NCBI RefSeq assembly: GCF_000756775.1
Contig: NZ_CCSF01000001.1
Location: forward strand, 2,418,001-2,482,000
Reading direction: 5' to 3'
Length of the DNA: 64,000 nt
DNA from: Pseudomonas saudiphocaensis
GTDB lineage: Bacteria; Pseudomonadota; Gammaproteobacteria; Pseudomonadales; Pseudomonadaceae
Both the position numbers and the translations under genes were made by a program. A model generated the notes under the pieces. It saw nothing but the letters and a program-made list of their open reading frames with translations. It had not been told where the DNA came from and searched no databases. Positions 49,682 to 60,351 of the stretch are shown piece by piece; positions within the stretch are counted from its first letter, which is position 1, and the number at the start of each line of letters is the position of its first letter.

Positions 49682-50550
49682 AGGGAATCATCCTCGCCGG
49701 CGGCTCCGGTACTCGCCTGCACCCCATCACCCTGGGCGTGTCCAAGCAGCTGCTGCCGATCTACGACAAACCCATGGCCTACTATCCGATCTCGGTGCTG
49801 ATGCTCGCCGGCATCCGCGAGATCCTGGTCATTTCCACCCCGCAGGATCTGCCGCAGTACCGCAACCTGCTGGGCGACGGCAGCCAGTTCGGCGTCAGCT
49901 TCAGCTATGCCGAGCAGCCCTCGCCGGATGGCCTGGCCCAGGCCTTCCTGATCGGCGAAGAGTTCATCGGGGACGATTCGGTGTGCCTGATCCTGGGTGA
50001 CAACATCTTCCACGGCCAGCACTTCACCGAAAAACTGCAGCGCGCCTCCGCCCAACCCAAGGGCGCCACGGTCTTCGGCTACTGGGTCAAGGACCCCGAG
50101 CGCTTCGGCGTGATCGACTTCGACGAGAACGGCAAGGCACTGTCCATCGAGGAGAAGCCGAGCAAGCCGAAGTCCAGCTATGCGGTGACCGGCCTGTACT
50201 TCTACGACAACGACGTGATCGAGATCGCCAAGTCGATCAAGCCCTCGCCGCGCGGCGAGCTGGAGATCACCGACGTCAACAACGCCTATCTGCACCGGGG
50301 CGACCTCAACGTCGAGCGCTTCGGCCGCGGCTTCGCCTGGCTCGACACCGGCACTCATGACAGCCTGCTGGAAGCTTCACAGTACGTGCAAACCATCGAG
50401 CACCGCCAAGGGCTGAAGGTCGCCTGCCTGGAGGAAATCGCCTACCAGAACGGCTGGATAGACCGCGAGCAACTGCTGCGCCGGGCCGATGCCCTGGGCA
50501 AGACCGGCTACGGCCAGTACCTGTTCAAGATCGCCGGGGAAGATGCATGA
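49678..50550 (+). CDS. rfbA: Glucose-1-phosphate thymidylyltransferase RfbA
   Basis: 290 residues. First step of the pathway: glucose-1-phosphate plus dTTP gives dTDP-glucose. Motifs: [16 protein letters not shown] at the N-terminus, [21 protein letters not shown] and EEKPSKPKS. Full length for RmlA. Overlaps rfbB and rfbC by 4 bp. Confidence 0.97.
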   Translation: MKGIILAGGSGTRLHPITLGVSKQLLPIYDKPMAYYPISVLMLAGIREILVISTPQDLPQYRNLLGDGSQFGVSFSYAEQPSPDGLAQAFLIGEEFIGDDSVCLILGDNIFHGQHFTEKLQRASAQPKGATVFGYWVKDPERFGVIDFDENGKALSIEEKPSKPKSSYAVTGLYFYDNDVIEIAKSIKPSPRGELEITDVNNAYLHRGDLNVERFGRGFAWLDTGTHDSLLEASQYVQTIEHRQGLKVACLEEIAYQNGWIDREQLLRRADALGKTGYGQYLFKIAGEDA

Positions 50551-51092
50551 AGGTTGTCGAAACCAACATCCCCGATGTGCTGATCATCGAACCCAAGGTA
50601 TTCGGTGACGCACGCGGTTTCTTCTACGAGAGCTTCAATGCTGCCGCCTTCGAAGCCGCGACGGGAGTCACGCGCAGTTTCGTCCAGGACAACCATTCCA
50701 AATCCCAGCGCGGCGTGCTGCGCGGTCTGCATTATCAGATCCACCAGCCCCAGGGAAAACTGGTCCGCGTGGTGGCCGGCGAGGTGTTCGACGTCGCCGT
50801 GGATCTGCGCCGCAGCTCACCAAGCTTCGGCCGCTGGACCGGCGTCCACCTGAGCGCCGACAACCAGCGCCAGCTGTGGATTCCAGAGGGCTTTGCGCAC
50901 GGGTTTCTGGTGCTTAGCGAAACCGCCGAGTTCCTTTACAAAACCACTGACTACTACGCCCCGGAACACGAGCGCAGCCTGCTCTGGAACGATCCAGAAC
51001 TGGGCATCGAGTGGCCAATCGACGAATCGCCGCAGCTGTCCGCCAAGGACATCGCAGGTAAACGCCTGAGAGAGGTTGAACTTTTTCCATGA
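50547..51092 (+). CDS. rfbC: dTDP-4-dehydrorhamnose 3,5-epimerase RfbC
   Basis: 181 residues, a cupin-fold epimerase and the third step of the pathway. Motifs: [11 protein letters not shown], the catalytic His in [32 protein letters not shown] and [10 protein letters not shown]. Overlaps its neighbours by 4 bp. Confidence 0.97.
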   Translation: MKVVETNIPDVLIIEPKVFGDARGFFYESFNAAAFEAATGVTRSFVQDNHSKSQRGVLRGLHYQIHQPQGKLVRVVAGEVFDVAVDLRRSSPSFGRWTGVHLSADNQRQLWIPEGFAHGFLVLSETAEFLYKTTDYYAPEHERSLLWNDPELGIEWPIDESPQLSAKDIAGKRLREVELFP

Positions 51093-52003
51093 AAATTCTG
51101 ATCACCGGCAACAAGGGGCAACTGTCGCAAGAGCTGCAGCTGGCGCTCGCCGGTGAAGGAAAGCTGCTTGCCCTCGGGCAGCAAACCCTGGATCTGGCCC
51201 AGCCCGAGCAAATACGCCAGCAGGTGCGCCTGTTACGTCCCGACCTGATCATCAATGCGGCGGCCTACACTGCGGTCGATCCGGCCCAGAGCAACCGAGA
51301 GCAGGCCTTTGCGGTCAATGCCACAGGCCCAGGGGTATTGGCCGAAGAAGCAGCGCGCCTTGAGGTTCCGCTGATCCACTATTCCACCGACTACGTCTTT
51401 GATGGACACAAGCCAGCGCCTTACCAGGAGCATGACCGGACCGCGCCGCTGAGTGTTTATGGCGAGAGCAAGCTGGCCGGCGAACAAGCCATCCAGGCCG
51501 TTTCCGGTGAACATCTGATCCTGCGTACCAGTTGGGTCTATTCGCTGCAGGGCCGCAATTTTCTGCTAACCATGCAGCGCCTGATGCAGGAGCGCGACTC
51601 GCTGTCGATCGTCGACGACGAGATCGGTGCGCCGACATGGGCCGGCACCATAGCGACGGCAACTGCCGAGATCGTGCGTCAGTGGCGCAACGGCAAGGGT
51701 AGCCTCAACGGCCTCTATCATCTCTCCGCGACCGGTGAAACCTCCTGGTACGGTTTCGCCTGTAGCATTGCCGAACATCTGAAGCAGCAAGGCCGCCTGC
51801 GCGCGCGACTCTCGCCGATTGCCTCCAAGGACTATCCAACGGCTGCCCAGCGCCCGCGCAACTCACGCCTGGATTGCGCTCGCCTGCAGCACGACTGGAA
51901 CCTTCAGCTGCCCGATTGGGAGGCAGCCTTGCAGGTCTGCCTGGCCAGCCCACGCCACCCAGAGACTTTCGCCCGCGAAATGCCCGCTGTCCAGAACGCC
52001 TGA
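51089..52003 (+). CDS. rfbD: dTDP-4-dehydrorhamnose reductase RfbD
   Basis: 304 residues. Last step: NAD(P)H reduction to dTDP-L-rhamnose. Motifs: [36 protein letters not shown] and catalytic YGESKLAGE. Last gene of the rfbBACD operon. L-rhamnose is used for lipopolysaccharide core/O-antigen or rhamnolipids in Pseudomonas; no glycosyltransferase is adjacent. Confidence 0.97.
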   Translation: MKILITGNKGQLSQELQLALAGEGKLLALGQQTLDLAQPEQIRQQVRLLRPDLIINAAAYTAVDPAQSNREQAFAVNATGPGVLAEEAARLEVPLIHYSTDYVFDGHKPAPYQEHDRTAPLSVYGESKLAGEQAIQAVSGEHLILRTSWVYSLQGRNFLLTMQRLMQERDSLSIVDDEIGAPTWAGTIATATAEIVRQWRNGKGSLNGLYHLSATGETSWYGFACSIAEHLKQQGRLRARLSPIASKDYPTAAQRPRNSRLDCARLQHDWNLQLPDWEAALQVCLASPRHPETFAREMPAVQNA

Positions 52004-52076
52004 CTCCTCATCTGCGCACATGAGGCCCCCGGAGCCCTGAATGTGCATAATGTGCGCGAATTTCAGGCGCATCCGC

Positions 52077-53882
52077 ATGACTCCACCTCCATCTCCCCGT
52101 CGCCCACGCTGGCGCAATCTGGCGTTGCTGGCACTGCTGCTGGCGCCGCTGCTGTGGCCACTGCAACAGTTGGCCGAGCGCTATTACCGCAACGAGCGTA
52201 TCGAGCAGAACCGCCAGACCCTGGATCTCTACGTCGCTAACCTGCTCGGCATCCTCAGCCGCTATGAAGTATTGCCAGGCATCCTTGGTAATCTGCCTGC
52301 ACTACGCGCCACCCTGCATTCCGCCGAAGATCCCGCCTTGCGCGATAACGCCAATCGCCTGCTGAAGAAGCTGCATCGGCAGACGGGCGCGGACGTGATT
52401 TATCTGATGGATTTGGAAGGCACTACTCTGGCTTCATCCAATTGGGACGATCACGACAGCTTCGTCGGCCGCAACTTCGCTTTTCGCCCGTACTTCCGCC
52501 AGGCCATGGAAGGACAGGGCCGGCTCGGGCGCTTCTTCGGCCTCGGCAATACCTCCGGCAAGCGCGGCTATTACTTCGGCTCTGCCGTATACGATGGCGA
52601 CAAGGCCATCGGCGTACTGGTGGTCAAGGTCGACCTGGACCACACCGAAACTCTTTGGGGCAAGACACCGGAACAGCTGCTGGTCACCGATAACTTTGGC
52701 GTAGTGATCCTTACCTCGCGCCCCGAGTGGCGTTTTCGCGCAACGCGAGGCCTGGAAGCCGACGAGCGCGAGCAGATCGCCTTCGATCAACCCTATACCA
52801 CGCTCAACCCGCAGCTGATGACACTGGACCTGGATTCCTGGCTGATCCAGAGCCGCGAGCTGAAGGAAACTGGCTGGACGGTACGTATTCTCGCGCCCAT
52901 TACTCTGCTTGAAAGGCCGGTACGCACGGTCGTGGCCATCGGCGGCGCGACGCTCGCAGCACTCCTGCTGCTGGTTGGCCTGTGGATGCAGCGACGACGC
53001 CATTTACTGGAGCGCATCGCCTTGGATGCGCGGGCACGCCAGCAACTCGAGCGCCGCGTACAGGAGCGCACTCAGGATCTGGAAGCGCTCAACAGCCGCC
53101 TCAAACAGGAGGTTCTGGAGCGCGAGCAGACCCAGCAGGAACTGGTCCGCACTCAAGACGAGCTGCTGCAAGCCGGAAAGCTCTCGGCGCTGGGTACCAT
53201 GAGCGCCAGCATCAGCCATGAACTCAATCAGCCGTTGGGCGCCATCCGCAGCTATGCCGACAATGCCAGGGTATTGCTCGATCACCAACGCACCGATGAG
53301 GCGCGGGACAACCTCCAGCTGATCAGCGAACTCACGGCTCGCATGGCTTCGATCATCGCTCACCTGCGCGCCTTCGCCCGTCGCGACCGCCACGCCCCCG
53401 AGCGCGTCGCCCTGCAACCGGCACTGGACGATGCCCTGGCGCTGCTGGCCAAACGTCGCCAAGCCATGGGCGTCGAGCTGATTCGCGATCTGCCGGAAGC
53501 GACCCTCTGGGTCCAGGCTGGCGAGACACGACTGCGACAGATTCTCTCCAACCTGCTGGCCAACGCCCTCGACGCGCTGAGCGAGCGGCCACCGGAACGG
53601 CGCATCTGGCTGCGTGCCGAACGCAAGAACGACGGCGTGCTGCTGACCCTGCGTGACAACGGCCCCGGCTTCAGCGAAGAAGCCCTGCAGCGCTCGCGAG
53701 AGCCTTTCTTCACCACCAAGACCAGCACCCAGGGGCTGGGCCTGGGCCTGGCCATCTGCGATACCCTGACCCGCGCACTGGATGGCGAACTGAGCATTGC
53801 CAACCACCCCGAGGGCGGAGCTCAGTTGAGCCTGTACCTACGCAGCGCCGACCCGGGCGTGACCTTTCCGAGCGAGGACTGA
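52077..53882 (+). CDS. dctB: C4-dicarboxylate sensor kinase DctB
   Basis: 601 residues from the ATG at 52077; the frame is open 12 codons upstream. The N-terminal membrane helix (LALLALLLAPLLWPL), a periplasmic double-PAS (PDC) sensor with the family block FVGRNFAFRPYFRQAM, a second helix near 285-305 and a long coiled coil (QLERRVQERTQDLEALN) precede the kinase core. The phosphorylated His lies in SASISHELNQPLGAIRSY and the ATPase boxes are NLLANALDAL and GLGLGLAICD. It senses succinate, fumarate or malate and phosphorylates DctD. Confidence 0.94.
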   Translation: MTPPPSPRRPRWRNLALLALLLAPLLWPLQQLAERYYRNERIEQNRQTLDLYVANLLGILSRYEVLPGILGNLPALRATLHSAEDPALRDNANRLLKKLHRQTGADVIYLMDLEGTTLASSNWDDHDSFVGRNFAFRPYFRQAMEGQGRLGRFFGLGNTSGKRGYYFGSAVYDGDKAIGVLVVKVDLDHTETLWGKTPEQLLVTDNFGVVILTSRPEWRFRATRGLEADEREQIAFDQPYTTLNPQLMTLDLDSWLIQSRELKETGWTVRILAPITLLERPVRTVVAIGGATLAALLLLVGLWMQRRRHLLERIALDARARQQLERRVQERTQDLEALNSRLKQEVLEREQTQQELVRTQDELLQAGKLSALGTMSASISHELNQPLGAIRSYADNARVLLDHQRTDEARDNLQLISELTARMASIIAHLRAFARRDRHAPERVALQPALDDALALLAKRRQAMGVELIRDLPEATLWVQAGETRLRQILSNLLANALDALSERPPERRIWLRAERKNDGVLLTLRDNGPGFSEEALQRSREPFFTTKTSTQGLGLGLAICDTLTRALDGELSIANHPEGGAQLSLYLRSADPGVTFPSED

Positions 53883-53888
53883 AACCCC

Positions 53889-55274
53889 ATGAGTCAGATC
53901 GATTGCGCAACTCAAGTGCTGCTGGTCGATGACGATCCCTACCTGCGCAAAGCTCTGAGCCAGACGCTCGATCTGGCCGGGCTGCGGGTGCTCGATCTGG
54001 ACGATGCCCGCAACCTGACACAACGACTGCCTGCCGACTGGCCGGGCGTGGTGGTCAGCGATATCCGCATGCCGGGGATCGATGGCCTGCAATTGCTGCA
54101 ACAGCTGCAAAGCCATGACGCAGAGTTGCCGGTACTACTGATCACCGGCCACGGCGATGTCCAGCTGGCGGTGCAGGCGATGCGTGCCGGGGCCTATGAC
54201 TTTCTGGAAAAACCCTTCCCCAGCGAGGCCCTGCTCGACAGCGTGCGCCGCGCCCTGGCCCTGCGTCAGCTGGTGCTGGACAACCGCAGCCTGCGTCTGG
54301 CCCTGGCCGACCGCCAGCAACTGTCGGCGCGCCTGCTCGGCCAGTCGCCGGCCATGGTCCGCCTGCGCGAGCAGATCGGCGCGCTGGCCGGCACCCAGGC
54401 CGATGTGCTGATTCTGGGCGAGACCGGCGCCGGCAAGGAAGTCGTTGCCCGCGCGTTGCACGACCTGTCCAGCCGCCGCGACGGCCCTTTCGTCGCCATC
54501 AACGCCGGCGCCCTGGCCGAGTCGGTGGTCGAGAGCGAACTGTTCGGCCACGAAGCCGGTGCCTTCACCGGCGCGCAAAAGCGCCGTATCGGCAAATTCG
54601 AGTTCGCCAACGGCGGCACCCTGTTCCTCGACGAGATCGAGAGCATGAGCCTGGACGTGCAGGTCAAGCTGCTGCGCATGCTGCAGGAGCGGGTAGTCGA
54701 ACGCCTGGGCGGCAACCAGTCGATCAGCCTGGATATCCGCGTGATCGCCGCCACCAAGGAAGACCTGCGCTTGTCCGCTGAGCAGGGCCGCTTCCGCGCC
54801 GACCTTTATTACCGCCTCAACGTCGCGCCGTTGCGCATTCCGCCGCTGCGCGAGCGCAGCGAAGACCTGCTGCTGCTGTTCAGCCACTTCAGCGAAACCG
54901 CTGCCCAGCGCCACGGGCTGCCAATTCGCGACCTGCGCCCCGAGCAGCGCGCGCAGCTGCTGCGCCACCCCTGGCCGGGCAACGTGCGCGAGCTGCAGAA
55001 CACCGCCGAGCGCTTCGCCCTGGGGCTGGATCTGGGGCTGGACGAAAGCGGCGCGCTGGCAGGCGGCACCCCGACCGCGGGCCTGACCCTGGGCGAACAG
55101 GTCGATGCCTTCGAGCGCGCGCTGATCGCCTCTGAACTGGCGCGCCCGCACAGCTCCCTGCGCAGCGTCGCCGAGGCGCTGGGACTGCCGCGCAAGACCC
55201 TGCACGACAAGTTGCGCAAGCACGGTCTGAGCTTTGCCGACACTGGCGGAAGCTCGCCGGAGGACGGCGAATAG
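53889..55274 (+). CDS. dctD: Sigma-54 response regulator DctD
   Basis: 461 residues. Receiver domain with acceptor Asp in VVVSDIRMPGIDG and Lys in FLEKPF. The AAA+ domain has Walker A GETGAGKE and the sigma-54 contact loop GAFTGA (FGHEAGAFTGAQKR), Walker B GTLFLDEI and the arginine-finger region. A Fis-type helix-turn-helix at the C-terminus (SLRSVAEALGLPRKTLHDKL). It activates the sigma-54 promoter of dctPQM, found 190 bp downstream. Starts 6 bp after dctB. Confidence 0.95.
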   Translation: MSQIDCATQVLLVDDDPYLRKALSQTLDLAGLRVLDLDDARNLTQRLPADWPGVVVSDIRMPGIDGLQLLQQLQSHDAELPVLLITGHGDVQLAVQAMRAGAYDFLEKPFPSEALLDSVRRALALRQLVLDNRSLRLALADRQQLSARLLGQSPAMVRLREQIGALAGTQADVLILGETGAGKEVVARALHDLSSRRDGPFVAINAGALAESVVESELFGHEAGAFTGAQKRRIGKFEFANGGTLFLDEIESMSLDVQVKLLRMLQERVVERLGGNQSISLDIRVIAATKEDLRLSAEQGRFRADLYYRLNVAPLRIPPLRERSEDLLLLFSHFSETAAQRHGLPIRDLRPEQRAQLLRHPWPGNVRELQNTAERFALGLDLGLDESGALAGGTPTAGLTLGEQVDAFERALIASELARPHSSLRSVAEALGLPRKTLHDKLRKHGLSFADTGGSSPEDGE

Positions 55275-55442
55275 CTGGCGGTTTTCCGCCACACCCACCG
55301 CCGACACCCTCGTCGGTGGGAAATTCAAGGCGGGAAATCTCCCGTTACAGGTAACGGCAGCCGCTCGCTCATTCGACTAAAGTTTTAGAGCCGACAGGCT
55401 GTCCGCAACCACTTATCGGCAATTGGCCATCAATCGGCCTCC

Positions 55443-55464
55443 AGTTGCATGCATTTTCGCAACT
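55443..55464. promoter_or_regulatory. Inverted repeat just upstream of the dctP promoter
   Basis: AGTTGC and GCAACT flank 10 bases. It abuts the sigma-54 -24 element. Its half-sites could bind DctD, although enhancer sites usually lie further upstream; binding is not shown. Confidence 0.35.
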
Positions 55465-55478
55465 GGCACAGTGCTTGC
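55464..55478 (+). promoter_or_regulatory. Sigma-54 promoter of dctPQM
   Basis: TGGCAC (55464-55469), 5-bp spacer, TTGC (55475-55478): a perfect -24/-12 match. It lies 128 bp upstream of dctP, in the 331-bp gap after dctD, which is itself a sigma-54 activator. Confidence 0.9.
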
Positions 55479-55494
55479 TCCAAGAAGCCCATGA

Positions 55495-56598
<1,104 letters not shown>

Positions 56599-56887
56599 CC
56601 CTCGCCGGAGGGGGCAGACACAATCTGCTCCCTCCATTTCCAGTAGAGCGACACCGACAGATCAGTGAAAAGACAGTCCAACCGGCAAAACACCAGCCCT
56701 CACCACGGGCGTGCAGGCAACTGGCCATGGCGACCCCAGGCCTTGCCACCTCACCGGCCATAACAAGAATTTTTCATTGCTCTGTCTACCAGCCGCCGCG
56801 GCTGGTGCATGGCGAATCGTGGCGGCCGCCGTGGCCGATCCGGTCCGCTCAAACCATCCCATCAATGTCCATCGGGAGATGTCATCC

Positions 56888-57514
56888 ATGAACGCGCTGC
56901 GGCGTGTCTGGGACCACTTCGAGGAAGGCTTCATCGCCTTTCTGCTGGCCGCCATGACTCTGGTGACGTTCGTATACGTCATCCTCAACAACTTCTACAC
57001 GCTGTTCTACAGTCTCGCCGAGCGCTTTCCGGCAGCCGAGGACTTCTTCTATGCCATCGGTGATTTCATCATCGGCCTGGCGCAGTCCATGACCTGGAGC
57101 ACCGCGCTGACCAAGGCGCTGTTCGCCTGGCTGATCTTTTTCGGCCTGGCCTACGGCGTACGCACTGCCGGCCATATCGGCGTCGATGCGCTGGTAAAGC
57201 TGGCACCCAAGCACGTCCAGCGCTACATCGGCATCCTTGCCTGCCTGATCTGTCTGGGCTATGCCGGCCTCCTGAGTGTGGCCAGCTACGAATGGATCGA
57301 AACGCTGTTCATCGCGAACATCGGCGCGGAGGACCTGGGTCATGTTGGCGTTAAGCAATGGCACATCGGCATGATCGTGCCCTTCGGCTTCGCCATGGTT
57401 TTCATCCGCTTCGTCGAAATCTTCGTGCGTATTCTGCGTGGCGAACAAACCGGCCTCGGCCTGGCCGATGAAGCAGCCGACGCACTCAAGCTCGGCGAAG
57501 AGGAGTCGAAGTAA
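56888..57514 (+). CDS. dctQ: TRAP transporter small permease DctQ
   Basis: 208 residues from the ATG at 56888, 10 bp after GGGAG; an ATG at 56879 would lack a ribosome-binding site. Four membrane helices typical of DctQ (FIAFLLAAMTLVTFVYVILNN, FFGLAYGVRTAGHIGVDALV). It forms the membrane complex with DctM. The 289-bp spacer after dctP contains no gene. Ends directly before dctM. Confidence 0.93.
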   Translation: MNALRRVWDHFEEGFIAFLLAAMTLVTFVYVILNNFYTLFYSLAERFPAAEDFFYAIGDFIIGLAQSMTWSTALTKALFAWLIFFGLAYGVRTAGHIGVDALVKLAPKHVQRYIGILACLICLGYAGLLSVASYEWIETLFIANIGAEDLGHVGVKQWHIGMIVPFGFAMVFIRFVEIFVRILRGEQTGLGLADEAADALKLGEEESK

Positions 57515-58795
57515 ATGACCATCCTGTTCCTATTCGTCGTCCTATTCCTGCTGATGTTTATCGGCGTGCCCATCGCCATATCGCTGGGCCTGGCCGGCTC
57601 GCTGACCATCATGATCTTCAGTGAAGACTCGGTGCGCTCGCTGGCGATCAAGCTGTTCGAGACTTCCGAGCACTACACCCTGCTGGCGATTCCGTTTTTC
57701 CTGCTGGCCGGTGCCTTCATGACCACCGGCGGCGTGGCCCGCCGCCTGATCGACTTCGCCAACGCCTGCGTCGGACATATCCGTGGCGGCCTAGCCATCG
57801 GTGCGGTACTGGCATGCATGCTGTTCGCCGCACTGTCGGGTTCGTCCCCGGCCACCGTGGCGGCAGTCGGCTCCATCGCCATCGCCGGCATGGTGCGCTC
57901 CGGTTATCCGCAGGCCTTCGGTGCGGGCATCGTCTGTAACGCCGGTACCCTGGGCATCTTGATTCCGCCGTCGGTGGTGATGGTGGTGTATGCCGCCGCG
58001 ACCGAAACCTCGGTGGGCAAGCTGTTCATGGCCGGCGTGGTACCGGGCCTGATGCTCGGTGGCGCGCTGATGATCGCCATCTACATCATCGCGGTTAAGA
58101 AGAACCTGCCGGCCCTGCCGCGCGCCACCTTCCGCGAGTGGCTGTCTGCCGCGCGCAAGGCGCTCTGGGGCCTGCTGCTGATGGTGATCATCCTCGGCGG
58201 TATCTACTCGGGCATGTTTACTCCCACCGAGGCCGCCGCCGTGGCCGCCGTGTACTCGGCCTTCGTCGCCATCTTTGTCTACAAGGATCTGAAGCTGAGC
58301 GAGTGCCCGAAGGTGATCCTGGAGTCGGGCAAGCTGAGCATCATGCTGATGTTCATCATCGCCAACGCCATGCTCTTTGCTCACGTGCTGACCACCGAGC
58401 AGATTCCGCAGGCGATTACCGCCTGGGTAGTCGCGGCCGGCCTCGAGCCGTGGATGTTCCTGCTGGTGGTCAACATCGTGCTGCTGGTGGCCGGTGCCTT
58501 CATGGAGCCGTCGGCGATCATCCTGATCCTGGCGCCGATCCTCTTCCCGATCGCCGTACAGCTGGGCATCGACCCGATTCACCTGGGCATCATCATGGTG
58601 GTGAACATGGAGATCGGTCTGATCACGCCGCCAGTGGGCCTAAACCTGTTCGTCGCCTCGGCGGTGACAGGCATGCCAGTAACGCAGGTAGTCCGCGCGG
58701 TATTGCCATGGCTGGCACTGATGCTGAGCTTCCTGGTGGTGATCACCTACGTACCGTGGGTATCCCTGGCACTGCCGAACTGGCTGGGCATGTAA
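57515..58795 (+). CDS. dctM: TRAP transporter large permease DctM
   Basis: 426 residues, 12 membrane helices, sodium-coupled transport subunit. It begins one base after the dctQ stop. Family blocks: MFIGVPIAISLGLAGSLTIM, LFAALSGSSPATVAAVGSI, NAGTLGILIPPSVVMVVYA, MEIGLITPPVGLNLFV. Followed by a terminator. Confidence 0.95.
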   Translation: MTILFLFVVLFLLMFIGVPIAISLGLAGSLTIMIFSEDSVRSLAIKLFETSEHYTLLAIPFFLLAGAFMTTGGVARRLIDFANACVGHIRGGLAIGAVLACMLFAALSGSSPATVAAVGSIAIAGMVRSGYPQAFGAGIVCNAGTLGILIPPSVVMVVYAAATETSVGKLFMAGVVPGLMLGGALMIAIYIIAVKKNLPALPRATFREWLSAARKALWGLLLMVIILGGIYSGMFTPTEAAAVAAVYSAFVAIFVYKDLKLSECPKVILESGKLSIMLMFIIANAMLFAHVLTTEQIPQAITAWVVAAGLEPWMFLLVVNIVLLVAGAFMEPSAIILILAPILFPIAVQLGIDPIHLGIIMVVNMEIGLITPPVGLNLFVASAVTGMPVTQVVRAVLPWLALMLSFLVVITYVPWVSLALPNWLGM

Positions 58796-58817
58796 CCGCC
58801 CTCCTGCCCTGCCTTCT

Positions 58818-58842
58818 GCCCGGCCTCGCGCCGGGCTTTTTT
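58818..58842 (+). terminator. Terminator of dctPQM
   Basis: GCCCGG stem, 7-nt loop, CCGGGC, then six T residues, 23 bp after the dctM stop. Confidence 0.88.
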
Positions 58843-58851
58843 CATCTGCGC

Positions 58852-59460
58852 TCAGAGCCCCAGCACATCCTCGGGCCGCCGGCGGAACCAGCCAGTTAAC
58901 GACAGTCGTTCGGCCTGGGTGGGGCGCACTTCATGGGGAAAGTCGCCGGACATAAACACCACCAGGTTGCCGGCCAGCGGGGCAATATCACGCTGCGAGC
59001 CATCAGGAAAATGCATACGCAGCTCACCGGCATGCTCGGGCTGCCAGTCAGGGTTGAGATAGAGCACCGCAGTAACGCAGCGACTGTCATCGTCGCGGAA
59101 GCGATCGAGATGGGTCTGGTAGAAGGCACCGGGCGGATAGAAGGCGAAGTGGCACTCGAACTCTTCCAGACCGAGAAACAGCTCGCGGTTGAGCGCTCTG
59201 CGCAACTCGTCCATAAAATTAAGGTAGAGATCACAGACCTCGGATTGCCCCAATTCCAGCCACTGGATCTGGTCGCCACGAATACCTTCGCGCACGGCCT
59301 GCGCCTCACCACGCCCAACTCCGGCAGGCGCAAGCGCACCTTCAGCCTCGCGTCTGCGGCACTCGTCAGCCAGCTTGTGGGTCACAGCATTGGAAAGAAA
59401 GGAACTCTGCAGCGACCAGCCCTGTGTAGCCAAGTCATCGATGATGGTTGAAAACTGCAA
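58852..59460 (-). CDS. 2-oxoglutarate/Fe(II) dioxygenase (prolyl-4-hydroxylase-like)
   Basis: 202 residues. The metal triad is visible as HxD in YQTHLDRFRD and a distal His in SGDFPHEVRPT, and the 2-oxoglutarate Arg lies in the RLSLTGWFRRRP strand. The fold matches bacterial P4H-like hydroxylases. Substrate unknown; the related P. aeruginosa enzymes hydroxylate elongation factor Tu, so that is a possible target. Convergent with dctM. Confidence 0.88.
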   Translation of the reverse strand: MQFSTIIDDLATQGWSLQSSFLSNAVTHKLADECRRREAEGALAPAGVGRGEAQAVREGIRGDQIQWLELGQSEVCDLYLNFMDELRRALNRELFLGLEEFECHFAFYPPGAFYQTHLDRFRDDDSRCVTAVLYLNPDWQPEHAGELRMHFPDGSQRDIAPLAGNLVVFMSGDFPHEVRPTQAERLSLTGWFRRRPEDVLGL

Positions 59461-59556
59461 GAAAGTGACTCCGAATGGATACTGAAAGAGTCTAACAGCG
59501 CCTCGACAAGCATGCTGCGGGCGCTGAAAATAAACCGCCCGCCAACAGGAGCCTCC

Positions 59557-60321
59557 ATGCGCGCCCTTATTGCCTGTGTATTACTTGCCTTCAGCCTGAG
59601 CAGCCTGGCCGACACCTACGACGAGCTCTACGAAACCGCCGGCTGGGCCGAGCAGCGGGGCAATTTCAGCGACGCACTGGTCGCCGCCCAGCAACGCTAC
59701 AAGAGCAGCTTGCCGCCTGCGGTCTACCAGGCACTGGTGACCAACAGCAACAGACGCTTCGCTGCCGACGCGATCGACCGACGCGCCAAGCAGGCTCTGC
59801 GCCAGTCCTTGAATGACCCACAACCAGCGCTGGAGTTCTTCCAGACACCCCTGGGCCACAAGATCGTTGCCGCCGAAACCCTGGCCGCGCGCAAGGAGCA
59901 ACTGGCTCGCTATGAAAACGGCTTGCCACGCATGGAAGCCGGCAGCAATCGGCAACTGCTGATTCGCCACCTGGCCCAGGCTCTGCCCGCTGCAGAGGCG
60001 GGTGCCGAGGTCAGCCTGGCGCTGGCCGGTGTCGCCGCCGACAGCCTTAGCCAGATGATCCCCGGCCTGCTCGGCGGTAATCAGGCTCAGGGCCTGCTGG
60101 ACAGCCAGCGCGCGCGTCTGCAACAGGAGATCGAGGCCGACCTGGACAATACCTTGCTATATGTCTACCGCAACCTCTCGGATGTGGAACTGGACGAGTT
60201 CGTTACCTTCGCCCAGTCATCCACAGGCCGGGATTACTATCAGGCAGCGCTGAAGACCCTACGTGCAGGCCTTGGCGCTGGCGTGAGCGGCAACGAGCTT
60301 CAGGCGCAGCAGGGTCGCTAG
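59557..60321 (+). CDS. Exported DUF2059-like protein
   Basis: 254 residues from the ATG at 59557 with CAGGAGC upstream. Signal peptide MRALIACVLLAFSLSSLA, then an all-alpha chain. The C-terminal segment DVELDEFVTFAQSSTGRDYY resembles the DUF2059 end block (E-L-x-x-l-i-x-F-Y-x-S-P-x-G). Periplasmic; function unknown. Divergent from the dioxygenase gene. Confidence 0.7.
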   Translation: MRALIACVLLAFSLSSLADTYDELYETAGWAEQRGNFSDALVAAQQRYKSSLPPAVYQALVTNSNRRFAADAIDRRAKQALRQSLNDPQPALEFFQTPLGHKIVAAETLAARKEQLARYENGLPRMEAGSNRQLLIRHLAQALPAAEAGAEVSLALAGVAADSLSQMIPGLLGGNQAQGLLDSQRARLQQEIEADLDNTLLYVYRNLSDVELDEFVTFAQSSTGRDYYQAALKTLRAGLGAGVSGNELQAQQGR

Positions 60322-60351
60322 CCCGGAGGCGTATGAATTCGACCCTGCGGA

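Noticed and set aside
55291-55320. Terminator after dctD
   Set aside because: The CCCACCG/CGGTGGG stem is imperfect and no T-tract follows; not strong enough to list.
54135-55328. 397-codon minus-strand frame
   Set aside because: Antisense to dctD, Gln/Ala/Gly-rich shadow composition.
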